Shown: positions 13,248 through 26,000 of the stretch, in pieces
Position numbering within the stretch: position 1 is the first letter of the stretch
Layout of the letters: the number at the start of each line of letters is the position of its first letter
NCBI GenBank assembly: GCA_011009095.1
Contig: VTPC01000660.1
Location: forward strand, 207,337-271,336
Length of the DNA: 64,000 nt
Source: Ignelater luminosus
Lineage: Eukaryota > Arthropoda > Insecta > Coleoptera > Elateridae
Direction of reading: 5' to 3'
Program-made: the position numbers and the translations under genes
The notes under the pieces: generated by a model
The model's input: only the letters and a program-made list of their open reading frames with translations
What the model was told of the DNA's origin: nothing
The model's database searches: none

Positions 13248-13388
13248 TATATAAACAGCGGCTGCAGGCAGACCAACGCTCAAAGTGTTAAAACACTGAA
13301 ATATATTAGTTCCTGAGCCGACTTCATTTACATGACGCTCGTGTAGACGCCCATATTTATAATAGTTATCTAACAACGCATAGGTAAG
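13248..13388 (+). promoter_or_regulatory. Candidate core promoter and short leader exon
   Basis: TATATAAA at 13248-13255 is followed by a GC-richer leader of about 125 bases. That leader ends in a consensus-like splice donor, TAG|GTAAGA, with the intron beginning at 13384. The spacing suits a TATA promoter with transcription starting near 13280 and a short non-coding first exon. The same features would fit the U3-R-U5 of an LTR: TGTTGT occurs at 12765 and TAACA ends at 13375, but I found no matching target duplication. No downstream coding exon is recognisable. Confidence 0.25.
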
Positions 13389-15879
13389 AATTATTCACGT
13401 ATTTACATACAGTTGTCATATATCATATGAGGCCTTTGTGTCTTTCATCGCGTTCTAAGCGATTTTTTAATCTTTGTAATTAAAATGAGTTTCCTAGGCG
13501 CATGAGGATGTGTACGTTATATTATGTACATGTTGATGGGGTTCCTGTGTGACTGTGTATGCTTTATGCTTAAAAAATACAGGCATCGATTTTTGCTTTA
13601 CATTTATTATTCATGCTCCTTGCCTGTTACCTTTGTACAAATCTTAAACGTTTAAGGCTATTGATCTCTTGATATTAACCACGACGGAGAAAATTCAAAC
13701 GGTACAGACACACTAGGGAGAACACTTTTTTCCACACATTTTTACAGTCCTCCTCTGTTTTACTTTTTTTTTTGCTTATCATTTTTCATTATTTTGTAAC
13801 AAGGAAAAAACAAACCATAAAATCGTAAAGTGTAATAAAAAGGCTACATTAAAAGCAGGAGTAGGAGGGTATCTTTTACGAGAACGGGAAAATTATTGTT
13901 AATTAAACAATATCAATGTAAGATATCGTTTAAAATTATGATTTCAAAAATTACGTCACTAATTACCATATTAAAATTGCTATAATATCACGCGGTTGAT
14001 ATTTTTAAGCTCGGTTCTCTCTTTCCATTCCCTAGTGGTTACACCTTTTTTTGAATGTAATAAAAGGTGATATATCGATTGAACTAAATTTGGAAAAAAT
14101 AAAATGTCACTCCAATTATGTAATTTGTTTTATTTACAGTTAATTTTAGTTGATTCTTTCAAGGTTTGTATTTATATTAATTCTCTTTGTTAGAATAAAA
14201 GTTTTGTGTAACAAATTTTATAAATTACAGTCATTTCAATATATTAAATATTTTATCCGTTTTCTACGCATATTATTTTCTGTCTTCTTTTCTGTGATAA
14301 ATAATGGATCATCTTTATTCGAAAGGGGAGTTTGAGAAAATATTTTGCTATTACATATTATTTGCTTAGTCAGTAGTAGTTTCAGTAAAACGTGCCAATA
14401 ATATTGAAGGAATCACGGTAATCTAGAAACAGTAGAAGGCGTTTAGCCTCAAGCTTATCGTGTTCGTGATAATAACGTTAGATCTTCTTAAAGTGTAGAC
14501 CACGAAATTGAAAAGACTTGGATTTGTATTCTGTAAAATTGTTTACTTCTAAAGACTTCATCATATACAGGGTGTCTCAGCTAGTAGAGATATCGCCTAA
14601 TTATATTTTACTGCAAGATACTGAATCAGAATATATGCCATTTGGAAATTTACTGTGTGTAGGGATTTGACAAATACCAAAAAAGAGTTGCTACATTTCT
14701 TGGTTGATGTAAATCGAGCACTGATTGAGTTCTCAAGTTATTTAAGAAAAGCAGAATTCTGTAAAAAAGTTTTTCTCTTCCTCGTCATAAACATTTTGAG
14801 GATTTTTCATATCAGTTCTGTACAAAGTTATTATTTTGAGATCCAACTCAAAATATTTTTGATACCACTTAAGAAAATCCTTCCAGTTTGAACAACCCAA
14901 TCTTTAAAAAACTTGAAAAGAGAGAGCATCTCTAAGTTTAATAAGGCTCTAGATAGAGAAGCTCGTTACTTTTTTGCATTCGTTGGAGTTGAGTTCTAAC
15001 TTGAAAAAAGTTTCGTGAAAAAACGTTTTGGGTCGTCTCAGAAATTGTTAAATTCAAAAAACAGAATTAAACGGCGAACATCGAGGACGTCTTTGGAGTC
15101 TTGAAAACTTGAACTTGTAAATAAACCAAAACAGCTGTAGTTAAGGGGTCAAGAGGGTAGTCTTAGAATTCGTTATTCTTTTTATTTATTTAGGATCACT
15201 TATTAGTATCCGCATTTTTGCTACTGTTTTCAAAAGAGAGAAGATTGAGAACTTTAGATCTTCTTATTCAATCAGTAAACTGTCTTGCACAAAACTCCAT
15301 CAATCTTGACCAAAGTAAATCCTCTTCCAGCGGAAAAGTTTCAGACTCGTTTGTTACATGGTACCCATAACATATTGACAAACCTAAATTGCTCCTGACG
15401 CTTTCCATTTCGAAGATACTATAAGGGATCATCAGGTTCTTAGTGACCTCTTACTGAGAAGCAATGTAATCTGAAAACTTGCGTCTCATGATAATGAAGA
15501 GAGAAACAATTTTGAATGATTTGTAAACTTTTATTCTAATATCCACTTTAGTCACTAAGGGTAGATCTGGAACTGTCTTTCAAATTGGTGTGGTGATGCT
15601 GATTCAATCTTCTTTCTCGTTTTTTATTTTTTCCTTGCTTAGGTTTAAAATGGAATTGACTACTTTGAGTACATTAATTCAAAGGAAGATTTTTTTTTGA
15701 TACGAAAGAAGCTTGATTTATCTGAAGAATGTGCACATATAGCACCTCTGTAGAAAGTTAATAGTGCAGTCTGCAAATTGACCAACTTTAGTAATTTTTA
15801 TTGTGTATGGTACTAAATCACTGTGACAATAAATAATGATAATAATTGGGGTTCTTTTTAGGCTCTAATATCTTCGTTT

Positions 15880-16420
15880 CTTGGACCGCTGGAGTTTGGT
15901 TGTGTGAATTAATGGCTAGCCGTTAACGTATTGACATTCACGATGAGAGTGTTGGTGTGGAGGAGAAATACGCCTCTGTTGGCTTGACGGTTTTTGGAGA
16001 GCCGACTGTGGTATTGGACGCCTATCGGCTGCAGTGTATTGGCATAGATAATCGCGGATCTGGTTGGTGTTTAATGTTGGCATTGTTGTGTGGAGACAAT
16101 GAAGTGCCAGATGTGTTGCACTGTGGTCGATGTTGATGGAGAGTGGCAGAGTGGCAGAGTGGTAGCAAATACAAATTGTCTATCTCAGGATCACACGCAC
16201 ACGTTATGGATACTAGCGGTGGGGAAGAGGACTTCATTGACTGCAAATAGACTAATCCCTCGCCACGAGACGAATTTGGATAAAACTCGAAGACCTTTTC
16301 CCCGAGGTGTGGGTGTTTTTTTGCTCGCAAAGGGACTACACTGAAACCACAACCGATGTTTGGACACTACTGTGCACTACGTGAATGTCTGGCATCTTTG
16401 GTTTTGTGAACTGTGTTGTG
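15880..16420. other. GC-richer island with overlapping short open frames
   Basis: Base composition rises clearly above the surrounding AT-rich DNA. A 102-codon frame on the minus strand (16022-16330) and an 84-codon frame on the plus strand (16090-16344) overlap, and neither resembles a known protein. The minus frame is His/Pro/Ser-rich. A short tandem of GTGGCAGA lies near 16144. Possibilities are an untranslated exon, an old retrotransposon piece or a regulatory island; the sequence does not decide. Confidence 0.3.
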
Positions 16421-16548
16421 TTTTCTTTTATTTTTAATTATACACTGACAGTTAGTGTTTTCAAGTAGAACATCATATTTAGTGTGATACTATTTCTCTT
16501 GGGAGAGACTTCAAAACTAGGTACTTAGTTGAAACTCTCTTATAAGTA

Positions 16549-17839
16549 AGGGTAGTCCCAAAAGTACCCGACCTGACAAAAAAAAACACAAAAGATTTGG
16601 GAAAAAATATCTTTATTTCTCTACATAAATAGTCTCATTTTAGCTTGATACACTTTTCCCAGCGAAGTTCAATAGCTTCGATACCCTGTTTATAGTGAGA
16701 AACGTCGAGCTCCTCAAAATAGCCATCAACTGCAAACTACTTCCTCATTTTGGACAAATATTTTACCACCGACCCATTTTTTCAAGTTTGGAAACAGAAA
16801 ATAATCCGAGAGGTCTAAATCTGGCGAATAGGATGCATGAGGAAGCAATTTGAATTTTAACCCATTGATTTTGCCATCGCGATGACGGATGTGTGAACTG
16901 GCGCACTGTCTTGATGAAACAAAACTTTCTTTTTTGCCAAATGCGGCCGTTTTTTCTTGATTTCATCACTCAAACGCTGCAATAAGTTTGCATAATACTC
17001 GCCATTGATTATTTTTTCTTTCTGAAGATAATCAATAAAAATTATCCCACGCGCATCCCAAAAAACTGACGCCATGATCTTGTCTGCAGATGGAAGTGTC
17101 TTCGCCTTTTTTGGGACCGATTCTCCCTTTTCAGTCCATTTTTTTGACTGTCCGTTCGTCTCGGGTATGAATTGATGGAGCCATGTTTCATCCATAGTTA
17201 TGAATCGACGCAAAAACTCGGCTTTATTGCTGTGAAACTTTGCCAAACATTTGATTGAAGCATCCTCACGACGCCGTTTTTGTTCCATCGTGAGTAATTG
17301 CGGCACCCATCTTGCGCACAGCTTTCTCATGTCCAAATTTTCAGTCAACATGCGATGTACAGCACTTTTTGAAATGCTTACAATGTCTGCTAGCTCGCGC
17401 ACTTTCAGTCGACGGTCATCCAATACCATTTTGTGGATTTTTTCACCATTTCTGGCGTAGTCACCTCATTTGGTCGACCACTGCGATGTTCGTCTTGACA
17501 ACTCGTACGGCCTCGTTTAAACTCTGCCACCCAATATTTTACTGTTGTAAACGTAGGAGCAGAATCCCCCAAAGTAGAATCTAGCTCCGCTTTGATATTG
17601 GTTGGACTGAGGCCTTTCAAATGAAAGTATTATATCACGTAACGATGACCATTTTTTTTCCATGTTTACAAATTCACTGAGAGCGTTTACTAATGATGGC
17701 TGCCAAACAAATACTAAACAACGTAGCGTCGTCTAACATCAAATTTAAGTTTTAGAAGATTAGGACTTTCTACCATATTCATTCTTTCAAACAACAACCG
17801 CCATCTATACGTCAGGTCGGGTACTTCTGGGACTACCCT
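16549..17839 (-). mobile_element. Full-length DD34D mariner, lightly mutated
   Basis: The ends are 29-base inverted repeats, 16549-16577 and 17811-17839, beginning AGGGTAGTCCCA and differing at a single position. TA flanks both sides (16547-16548 and 17840-17841). The length of 1291 bases is that of a complete mariner. Near-identical repeats and a mostly readable transposase suggest a fairly recent insertion that has since acquired a few lesions, or lesions that are partly assembly errors in A-runs. Confidence 0.93.
16620..17690 (-). pseudogene. Mariner transposase pseudogene, near complete
   Basis: The order of a mariner transposase is intact. An N-terminal helix-turn-helix (GLSPTNIKAELDSTLGDSAP, then TVKYWVAEFKRGRTS) is followed by a second DNA-binding half (ELADIVSISKSAVHRMLTEN). 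The catalytic core has MDETW (first Asp), LFHQDSAPVHTS (second) and YSPDLDLSDYFLFP (third), with 34 residues between the second and third, so DD34D. The C-terminus reads YKQGIEAIELRWEKCIKLK. Lesions I can see are a stop just before the helix-turn-helix, a one-base loss in an A-run near 17440, a similar one near 16866, a further shift near 16750 and a stop near the C-terminus. Two of the shifts lie in homopolymers. If those are sequencing errors the copy is less damaged than it looks. Confidence 0.9.
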
Positions 17840-20800
17840 TATTCTCTTTAGTCTTTGGTAAAGAAGTTCTAGCACTCTCCTGGTGTGCTAATAATGCCCT
17901 ACAAAAGGAACTGTTTTTGAGCATTTTTCATAACTTTTGCTATATCACCAATTTTCTCTCAAAACCTTTAAAATAGGAAAAATTTCTTTTTTATAGTATG
18001 TTGTAATCTAGCACTATTATAGACCTCTCTCAACTGTATTGTGACATTGACTGACAATTGAACTGTAATTTATAATGGAAAAGAGTTTTGTTTAAGTGTG
18101 CTGCGTGCAAACTTCATTAATGGAATGTAGACTGTCTTCTCAAGCAATTACTGTGAAAAAAGAAGGAAGCTGTGAACAAACAGTAAAAGTCACCAGAAAT
18201 CTGTGCAGCTACCTTAAAATATATTAGTGTTATAGTACTTCTCAATATCAGATCAAAAGAATATTGACCGCTGCATTAAGTGAAAGTGTTTTGCGTTTCT
18301 TGAATGTTGTTAGAATCAGAAAAAGCAAAATTAGGAAAAGTAGAGTTTGATAAAACTGGAAATTTGTTATGTAAGAGTTTAGCCAAGAATTATTTTTACA
18401 TCGGCAATTGAGTCTGCTAAGTAAAATGCAAAGTAGAAGAACTTTATGGTATTCTGGTATCCAATTTTTTGCAGAATCTAAAGGATCGTAATGTTGAGCA
18501 AAATACTGTTTTGCTTTTATATAGTTTCTTGGTTTTCTTTCTTTTTGCATCTTGAGGACTCATCAGTTATGAATGCCATTTTGTGTGTATTAAATTTTAT
18601 TTCCAAAACCAATCAACTAACGCCACATTTTCTGTCTGTCAACATTTTTTATATTCTGCTGACCAAATTATAACAACTTGAATGGTAGTTACCGTAATCA
18701 CAGTAAATGACAATTTACAAGTTTGTTGCTTGCAGGTGCTTATTATTTGCAGCGTCTATTTTATGATCTTTATATGAGTTGTCATTAGCCACTTTATCTG
18801 CGCGAATTAATTTTAAGTGAGGATGTTAAAGGAATCTACGTATGGGTTGGTCGATGCAAGGTGAGCTATGTATGCGAAACATGACTTAGAGAAAGTGACA
18901 GCTGGAAAATATTATTAATATTTTGGAAAATTCCCAACCTTCTCATCCACGAAACCATTAAATAATAAATTTAAAATCAGTTTTTTAAAAACGGCGAAAC
19001 ACTTTTGTTGCTTTGGGTATGAAATTAATGGAAAAGCCACCACTGAGGATAACTGAACTATTGTGCCATTTACAGATAACCTTTTATGTACTATTATTAG
19101 TAGAATATTCAGTTACATATTTCTTTTAATATTTATAGCTTGCAATTTTACAAATAATTGCAGAAAACATTTGAGTCTCTAGGCTTAAAAATCGAAACAT
19201 TTTCTATTTCTAGATTTTTATTTTTGAGACCATTTGAGATTAGTGCAAATGAACCATGAAGATCATCACTTTGAAGACGCGCAAAAATTTGGAAAAATAA
19301 AGTTTCTCAAATGTAACCTGTTTGAAACAGTAATGTTAGATAAGAGAAACATTTTCTCACTAAATAGTTATTAAATAAATTGTAATACATTAAAGAAACG
19401 TCAAAGCAGTTTAATAGATGTACGGAAAGAAAGGAAATGGCAATTTTCAGATTTTACACGCCTTTCGAAACGGTATAAGCTACTTGCCTATTCGTGTCAA
19501 TTTATATTATGTGAATAGCAAACACTAATATAAACAGAACTGTGAGTATGTAACGACATGCAAAATCGTGTAGCTTTCAGTGTTATATTCGTAAAATGTT
19601 TCGTTTTCATGATACCGGCTCGTATCCATTTCATTTATTTTTTTTAGAAACTTCATTCTTAAAAAAAAACAAAAGTTGTCAACAGTCTCGAATAGTGCAA
19701 CTTCTTTCGTAACTTCTATATTATGATAATATTGAGGTTTTCGTAATTTCTAAATTGCGATTGAACTACGCAATTAGGTCATACGTCATAGTTATAATAA
19801 TAATAATTTAACAACTCGTTTAATATTATAAACTAAGCATGGAAATTGTAAAATATTAAATAATTGTAATAATAGTCGAGAATGACTCAAGATTAAATTA
19901 ATAAGTCAAATTGAGTGGAGGTTGACGTTTTTTTAAAAAATTCTCATCGTTATAAATGAAATACGTACGTAACTGGCAGAAAAAGCATATGTAAATTACA
20001 ATAATGCATTGCTGCTCGCGAAGCTGCACCACACCACTTCACAGAAAATATTTGCCTGCATAATTCATTCTCTATAACCTAAAACTTTTTCTTTCACGTC
20101 GTTCCCTCTTCCAACGCAACATAAAAAAGCTGCATCATCTTTTTACGCGAGAAACACGTAAGGTAAGAGCTTTTATAATAATGAACGATTTAAAAAAGAC
20201 TTTTCGTTTTGTAGGTAACAGAACAATTGCGTTTATTTACCAAAATATTTTTTTCCATCGTGTCACCGTTGATAAAACCTACACTGTATGTTTAGTTTGT
20301 CAGGTTTTATCAGTTGAAAGGACTAAAGAAGATATTAAAATACCTACTTGTAATAAACGTATCCGCGATTAAATTATTGCTAATAAATTATAGGGGACAA
20401 ACAAATACACAGTAGATTTCCTCCCTTTTCGTGTTCTAATTAGCATTAATTTCTTCAATATTCTAACGTGTCTGTTTACATAATGATGTGTTATTATTGA
20501 TAATTTCATGTCAAAATTGATAGGGCAACAACCCGTAGTAAATTAATTGTTCTGCGGCGAGATGATAAAAGCGTCTTCGTTAGATAATTATACATAAATT
20601 ATGAAAAAATCAAAATGGAATAAATATTGATTAAATTATCAATATATTATCACTAACTAGTATTATATCAACATGCTTATTGATTTAATTTAATAAAGGG
20701 ATGAACATGAATTTTTCTGCATAATATATATTTTGCTAAAATCTTAATTTTAAATTAACTGTAAATCTACCATCACACTATATTTTTTATATTTATATAA

Positions 20801-20864
20801 AGCTTAATTAAATTAAAAATTTTATTTTATAAAGAAATCTTTTTAGAAATTCTCACATAGTAAA
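17840..20864. other. AT-rich DNA without a recognised gene
   Basis: I see no domain, transposon end or convincing exon. At about 20090-20175 a GC-richer patch ends in AAGGTAAGA, a good splice-donor match, but nothing upstream supports an exon. The open frames of 60-100 codons are low-complexity and look like chance. Confidence 0.55.
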
Positions 20865-22086
20865 GACTCTCTTATAAAGTTACGCCACTGTTTTTGGATT
20901 TTTTTTTGCCATCTCTTGGCATTCTTGGTAAATTTTTCCCTTCTGTTGTAATTGCTAGTTCATGATCTCATTCCGAAATTCTCTTGGTCTGCCCTTTCTA
21001 TATGTTTCTTCCGTTCTAGCTTCCTAAACTTTTCTTACCTGCCGACTGTCTGGATACTCCTCGATGGTTCAAAAACTTACTGGATAGTGACTGGTATAGT
21101 TTTCCCACAGACTTCAGTCTGTGTTTATGGGCAAACCAAACTGTCTAGTCAGTTGTCCAAATAAAAAATTTTATAATCTTGCAAATAACGTTAGAGCATG
21201 GAATAAGCTAGCCACAAACTCGAGTTAGAAATAAATGCGGAAACAAGGAAAAAATAACTTGCAGACTTATTTATTTCCTTGGAACTTTTTTTCATTATAC
21301 ACCCTGCTTTGTTATGAAAGGCTCAGATAGCCATTTTTAGATCTCACTTGGTTGGGCGTGTTATTGTAAATCAGTTCAATTTTGTTCCTTTCTACTTTCT
21401 TGCTTCCTAAACTTTTCCAAATTTCTTCTCTTTCTAAACTGTTGAATGCCTCCCTTATATCTATAAAGCAGTAAACCTTTTTGTTTTTGGCTAAAGCTTT
21501 TCGTGGTATTTTCTGCAGGGAAATATGTGGTCACTTTGTTCTTCTCTGCTGCGGTTTTATTATTATGACTTCTATAGTTGCTACATTGTTTTTGATCTTC
21601 TTTTTTATATATTGGTAAGATGATTGCGTTCCTCCACTCTCTTGGTACACATTTTTGTAGTGCTTTTATTGTTCATTCACTTAGACATTTCAGCATCCCT
21701 GAGCCTATTTTGTCGCATCCTGATGGTTTTCTTAATTTTAAGCTTTTTAGTTCATTTTTTAACTTTTCCTTTGTTATTTGACTTTTTTCTTTACTTTGGA
21801 GTATCGATTGTTGGCTCTATGGTAACACCACTGCTTTTGGCATCGCTCAGCAGCGATGTCTCGAAATATTCTTTGCAGCATTTTAATACTGTTGCCTTAG
21901 TTTTCATTCTTTGTTCTTTAGCCTTGATGTAAATATAATTTCTGAGATCTATAGTTGAATTTAAAATAGAAATGTTAGCAAAATATGTCTTTTCAGGAGT
22001 TGCCTTACTTTTTTTTGTTGTACCATTTAATCTCTTCAGAAAACTGAAAGGATCAATCTTTTTTACAAAAATATGATTTTCTAAAT
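20865..22086 (-). mobile_element. LINE (RTE-like) fragment, 5'-truncated and broken
   Basis: The minus strand shows pieces of a non-LTR retrotransposon reverse transcriptase in the correct order. From the 5' side (high coordinates) come FLKRLNGTTKKSKATPEK and YFETSLLSDA in the linker. The RT start SGCDKIGSGMLKCLSE follows, then PREWRNAIILPIYKK and CSNYR. At the 3' side is GRPREFRNEIM near 20960-21000, a motif typical of the end of RTE-type ORFs. The central RT with the YxDD active site is missing or unreadable, and frames change several times. The 5' edge coincides with the hAT target duplication. Clade assignment is tentative. Confidence 0.65.
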
Positions 22087-23050
22087 CAGTGTTTTTCAAT
22101 CTTTTTGAATACGCGACCCCTTTTTAAGTAAAAATATTCTGGCGAGCGGGCGGGTGCACTCCGCCTTGGGGATCAATTTTTAAATCTATATGTCTACCAA
22201 GATGCTAAATCTGAATATACCAATTACTTTGTGACCCTGTTTGGCTATTAAAATTAGCATTTCTCGCTGATCTTTTCAACCACCTAAATATTTTAAATAA
22301 GAGCCTTCAAGGGAGAGAAGAAAACCTTCTAACCGCAAAGGATAAAATCAAGGGATTCCTCAAAAAACTTTTTTAGTGGTCAACGTCTTTAGAAAAAATG
22401 ATGTATGAGTCTTTCCCTTGCGTTCAGAAGATTGTCGAAGAAATTGCAATGGACCAATCGTTGGTAGTCAGTTCTCACGTTCCTTGCACGGCACAGAGCA
22501 TGCAAAATTTGGAAGAGAAACTATTCAGTTACTTTCCAGAACTGAACTCTCAAGCTAATAACGGGCATAGATGGATATTAAATCCTTTTCTAGATATATC
22601 AGTACAACTGGCTGATCTGCCAACGAAGATGAAAGAAAATCTTATAAATCTGGCTGCTGACAGCATGCTTAAAATGGAATTTAGTTCGCAAACGATTGAC
22701 GTCTTCTAGATGAAGAGAAAAGAAGAATATCCAAATCTGGCAAGGGAAGCTTTGAAATTATTAGTTCCTTTCGCCACTTCCTACCTATGCGAACTAACTT
22801 TCTCTTCAATAGTTAACATAAAAACTAAGAAGAGAAATGGGCTCCAATTGGAAAATAATTTAATTATTTGCGTGTCAAACATAGAAGCAAGATTAGAAAA
22901 AATATTAAAGAATAAACAGGCACATCCTTCCCACTGAAATCGTTGTATTTTTATTGTAGTGTAGGACCTACAACCTTTGCTTTTTTACTTTTATCTGGCT
23001 TGCGACCGCGACCCTCCGAGCAAGACTTCGGGACCCCCCTGGGGTCACTG
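22087..23050 (+). mobile_element. Deleted hAT-family DNA transposon
   Basis: The element begins CAGTG and ends CACTG. Outside lie 8-base direct repeats TTCTAAAT (22079-22086) and TTCTCAAT (23051-23058), matching 7 of 8, which is the hAT target-duplication size. The subterminal DNA is GC-richer, with CGCGACCCC near the left end and CGACCGCGACCC near the right. At 964 bases it is far shorter than an autonomous hAT. What remains is the C-terminal third of the transposase. Confidence 0.8.
22236..22937 (+). pseudogene. hAT transposase pseudogene, C-terminal third
   Basis: One frame of about 234 codons runs through this segment, broken by TAG at 22374-22376 and TAG at 22707-22709. It reads LAFLADLFNHLNILNKSLQG, then KEEYPNLAREALKLLVPFAT and YLCELTFSSIVNIKTKKRNG. 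This matches the C-terminal region and the hAT dimerisation domain of transposases related to the domesticated ZBED5/FAM200 proteins. The BED zinc finger and the first catalytic residues are absent, so the copy is 5'-deleted as well as nonsense-mutated. Both stops are TAG; at the second the family has Trp, a one-base change from TGG. No sign of domestication is visible. Confidence 0.85.
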
Positions 23051-23058
23051 TTCTCAAT

Positions 23059-26000
23059 ATTACAAATTTATTTCTAGTGGTTTACTAAATTATATAAATA
23101 AAATTGTTACAAATGTACACAACTTACTAGTAACAATTCAAAAATAAAAACCAATTTACTTATATTAATTAAATTAATTTATTTCAAGTTTATTTCTTTT
23201 TTACAACGCAGGAAAATATAATAAATGATTGATGCGTACATTTTTTGGAATATCTCTAGATAATCTTAATTGTGTCTTAAATAAAGTCAAGCTGGTAAAC
23301 ATACAATTATATATCCCCCGATTCAAACAATTTCTATCGTCATTTGGTCATGAAAAAGAAAGGCAAAAAACTTTTAATTTCCCTTCACCGCTTACACATT
23401 TATTTTGCCTTTCTCTTTCTTGAAACTTAAAATCAAAATGGAATTGAAATTATAAATTGCCTTATAGTCATTAACAAAGAGATTTAAGTCCGACATGTCG
23501 AAATAAAAATTTTGACTTGGTAATTCTAAGATGAGACGTAATACTCTGATGATAATCTTCAAGCTAATATAACTATATATAAAGCCATCAACTATTTACA
23601 ATGTGATGATAAATCATTAAATATTAAATGATCGGTCCTTTGAGCCGGATGCACAAGGTTTTATTCTAAGGGACTACAGAATGTGCAATCAAAAAATTAA
23701 TTATACAACGAAGAAAAAAAGTACAGTTTTGCGAACATTTTGTTTCTGGTTCTCTGAAACTACTGTGGCTTTAATGCATTTGACAACTCATTTTGATATC
23801 AATTCATAGTGATATGCCAATGATACCTACCTCTTAATCTGACCTTATCGCTGCTTTTAGAACCATAATATGAGTACTATGTGGGAAACTAGATATTATC
23901 GACAACTTCAATGAAAAATTAATTTTTTTAACAATTAAACGATTTGATCCTTTGAACTGGATATTTGGGAACCAAGAGCTTATACTTTTCAACATCTCTA
24001 CGCTTAACAGAAGATCAGAAACTAAATGGGACAATATCCAACAGTAAAGCATCCAAGAATTAGACAGCAAGGCACTGATGATGATGAGAACAGTTTAAGG
24101 AAGTCAAATCAAGAATTAGCTTTTCAGTTTGCCAAAGAGAATTAATCAAAATTAAATTCAGTTTTGAGAGATGCAAAACATTGTTTGGATATGATATGAG
24201 CTAATACTTCAATAAATATGACTTGAAAGCTTAACTGTCTTTTTATCAATATGAAAAAAGCATTTTTCAAAAACTTCAATTAATTACAGAAAATTAAATT
24301 ATAAATAGTCCTAATCAAGATGATCAACATACTGGTTTCTTGAAATATTAATATGGTGGTATGGTAGAAGTTGAAAATGAAACTTCTGAAAGTTTTGGAC
24401 AATTCTTTATCCGGCTCGAAGGACCACATACAGAAATCGCTGTTTTTTAAGATTTCTAAACAATATAAAATCCTGCCTACGCGAGCTCAATTTGCTACCT
24501 TTAAAGCTTATAAATCTTTACTTCTTATCTTCTTAAAAATGCACCTCCCCGTTTTTTTTATATTCTAGGGAGACTAACCCTTTTTCCTTTCTATTGTCTG
24601 AATATTAATTCTTCGCGTGCTAACATTCTCAAACCTTATTTATTTTTTGATGTATTAATGTCATTAGATCTTACGTGTCCGGTTCGTAATTAAAACCCGA
24701 AAGGAACGATTTTATTAATAATTCAGGGAATAATTCGTTTAGAAGACTTAAAACAATATTTTTCAGCATTAAAGATCGTTCGGTTGTGTTTTGTGTATAC
24801 GATAGTTATAAAATGATTAAACTTTAGTTATAAGAACTGGACTACCATATTTCAAGTCTTGTTATTCTTTATGTACGTTTTGTGAAAGTATATAATAATT
24901 ATTCTTTTAATTATACCTTATCGGACACTGGCAAATGGATAGAAATACACAGCATGAATTATTTAGTAATAAATTTCTAAACGTGTAATTATCTAAGCTG
25001 AAATACTTTTTTTAAAAATATAGCTGTAGTTATAAATGAGCACCTTTCGTTAAAAATATGAATCATTTGCATCAGACGTTCTGATATTATAATTTAACAC
25101 GATTACTCTCCAGTATGACAAAATAGTTTGTTATTATTAATGTAGGATTTGGGAAGTAATAAATTCCTGTCACATTTAATAATTAAATTGTATGTGTATT
25201 TTGCCCGACAAAATCAATTTATTCTTCTTTAAAGAAGAAAAAAAAGAGGTAACAAATATTTCTGCAAATATCGTTAAAGCGCTTTTAGCTTTATATAAAT
25301 CCTACCCGAGGTATTTATTAATAATTATTTTAGGAGAGGTTTAATCCCAAAAGGATTTAGAGTTTTCCCTAAAATTGTTTTTGTCATGTTTCTACTCTCG
25401 TTTGGTCGCCCTTTTGTAGTGCGATTGTGATAAATACCTACGGTTAGTTCTCAAACATTTCCTCGTGTTAAAGAGAGAGAAACCAGGGCTATATCTAGTA
25501 AATGTTGTCGTAAAATGACGCGATAAACTTTCGCTCTTTCATCTCCTACTCAAATAAAGTGTCTGGTTTAGGAAATCTTGTCTCTTGCTTTTACTACGTA
25601 CTATACGTTTTATTTGATGAGGGAAAGACACACTTCTTCATGTTCTGCGCTATCAATTAAATTTTATAAATTAGGATTAGTGCGGATTTATATTTTAAGC
25701 GTTTTCTTGTGCCTTATTTTACGAAATAAATTTCAGATGTCTAGACAAGTTATTATTAAAATGTTTTTCGAACTTTCGATGGATTTATTTATGTACAGGT
25801 TAGTATTTTGAATTTTTATGATTTAACCTGTTAACACCTTTTACTATAACAAGGTCGTGTACATTAAACTTAAATTATTATCCGTTTCAGAATTCTATGT
25901 CGCTTACTGTAATCGAAATGTTCGATTTTATTAATATCAATGTATTGTAATTTATACAGGGTGTCTCCGTATTAACGATTTGTAATCGAATGATAGAAAT

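Larger units (their letters stand above)
11025..16548. other. Unassigned stretch between mariner copies
   Basis: No complete gene is visible. Three parts of the stretch are listed separately: a coding-like frame at 11.9 kb, a promoter-like or LTR-like segment at 12.8-13.4 kb and a GC-richer island at 15.9-16.4 kb. A TA-preceded ACAGGGTGTC motif at 14567-14576 resembles DNA-transposon termini, but no partner end was found. Confidence 0.45.

Noticed and set aside
12765-13375. Solo LTR call from TGTTGT to TAACA
   Set aside because: Flanking five-base sequences do not match and no primer-binding site follows, so it is kept only as an alternative reading of the promoter-like segment.
17251-17584. 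Plus-strand open frames inside the 16.5 kb mariner
   Set aside because: They are antisense shadows of the transposase.
20090-20180. Possible exon ending in AAGGTAAGA
   Set aside because: Only the donor is convincing; no coding frame, acceptor or promoter was found.
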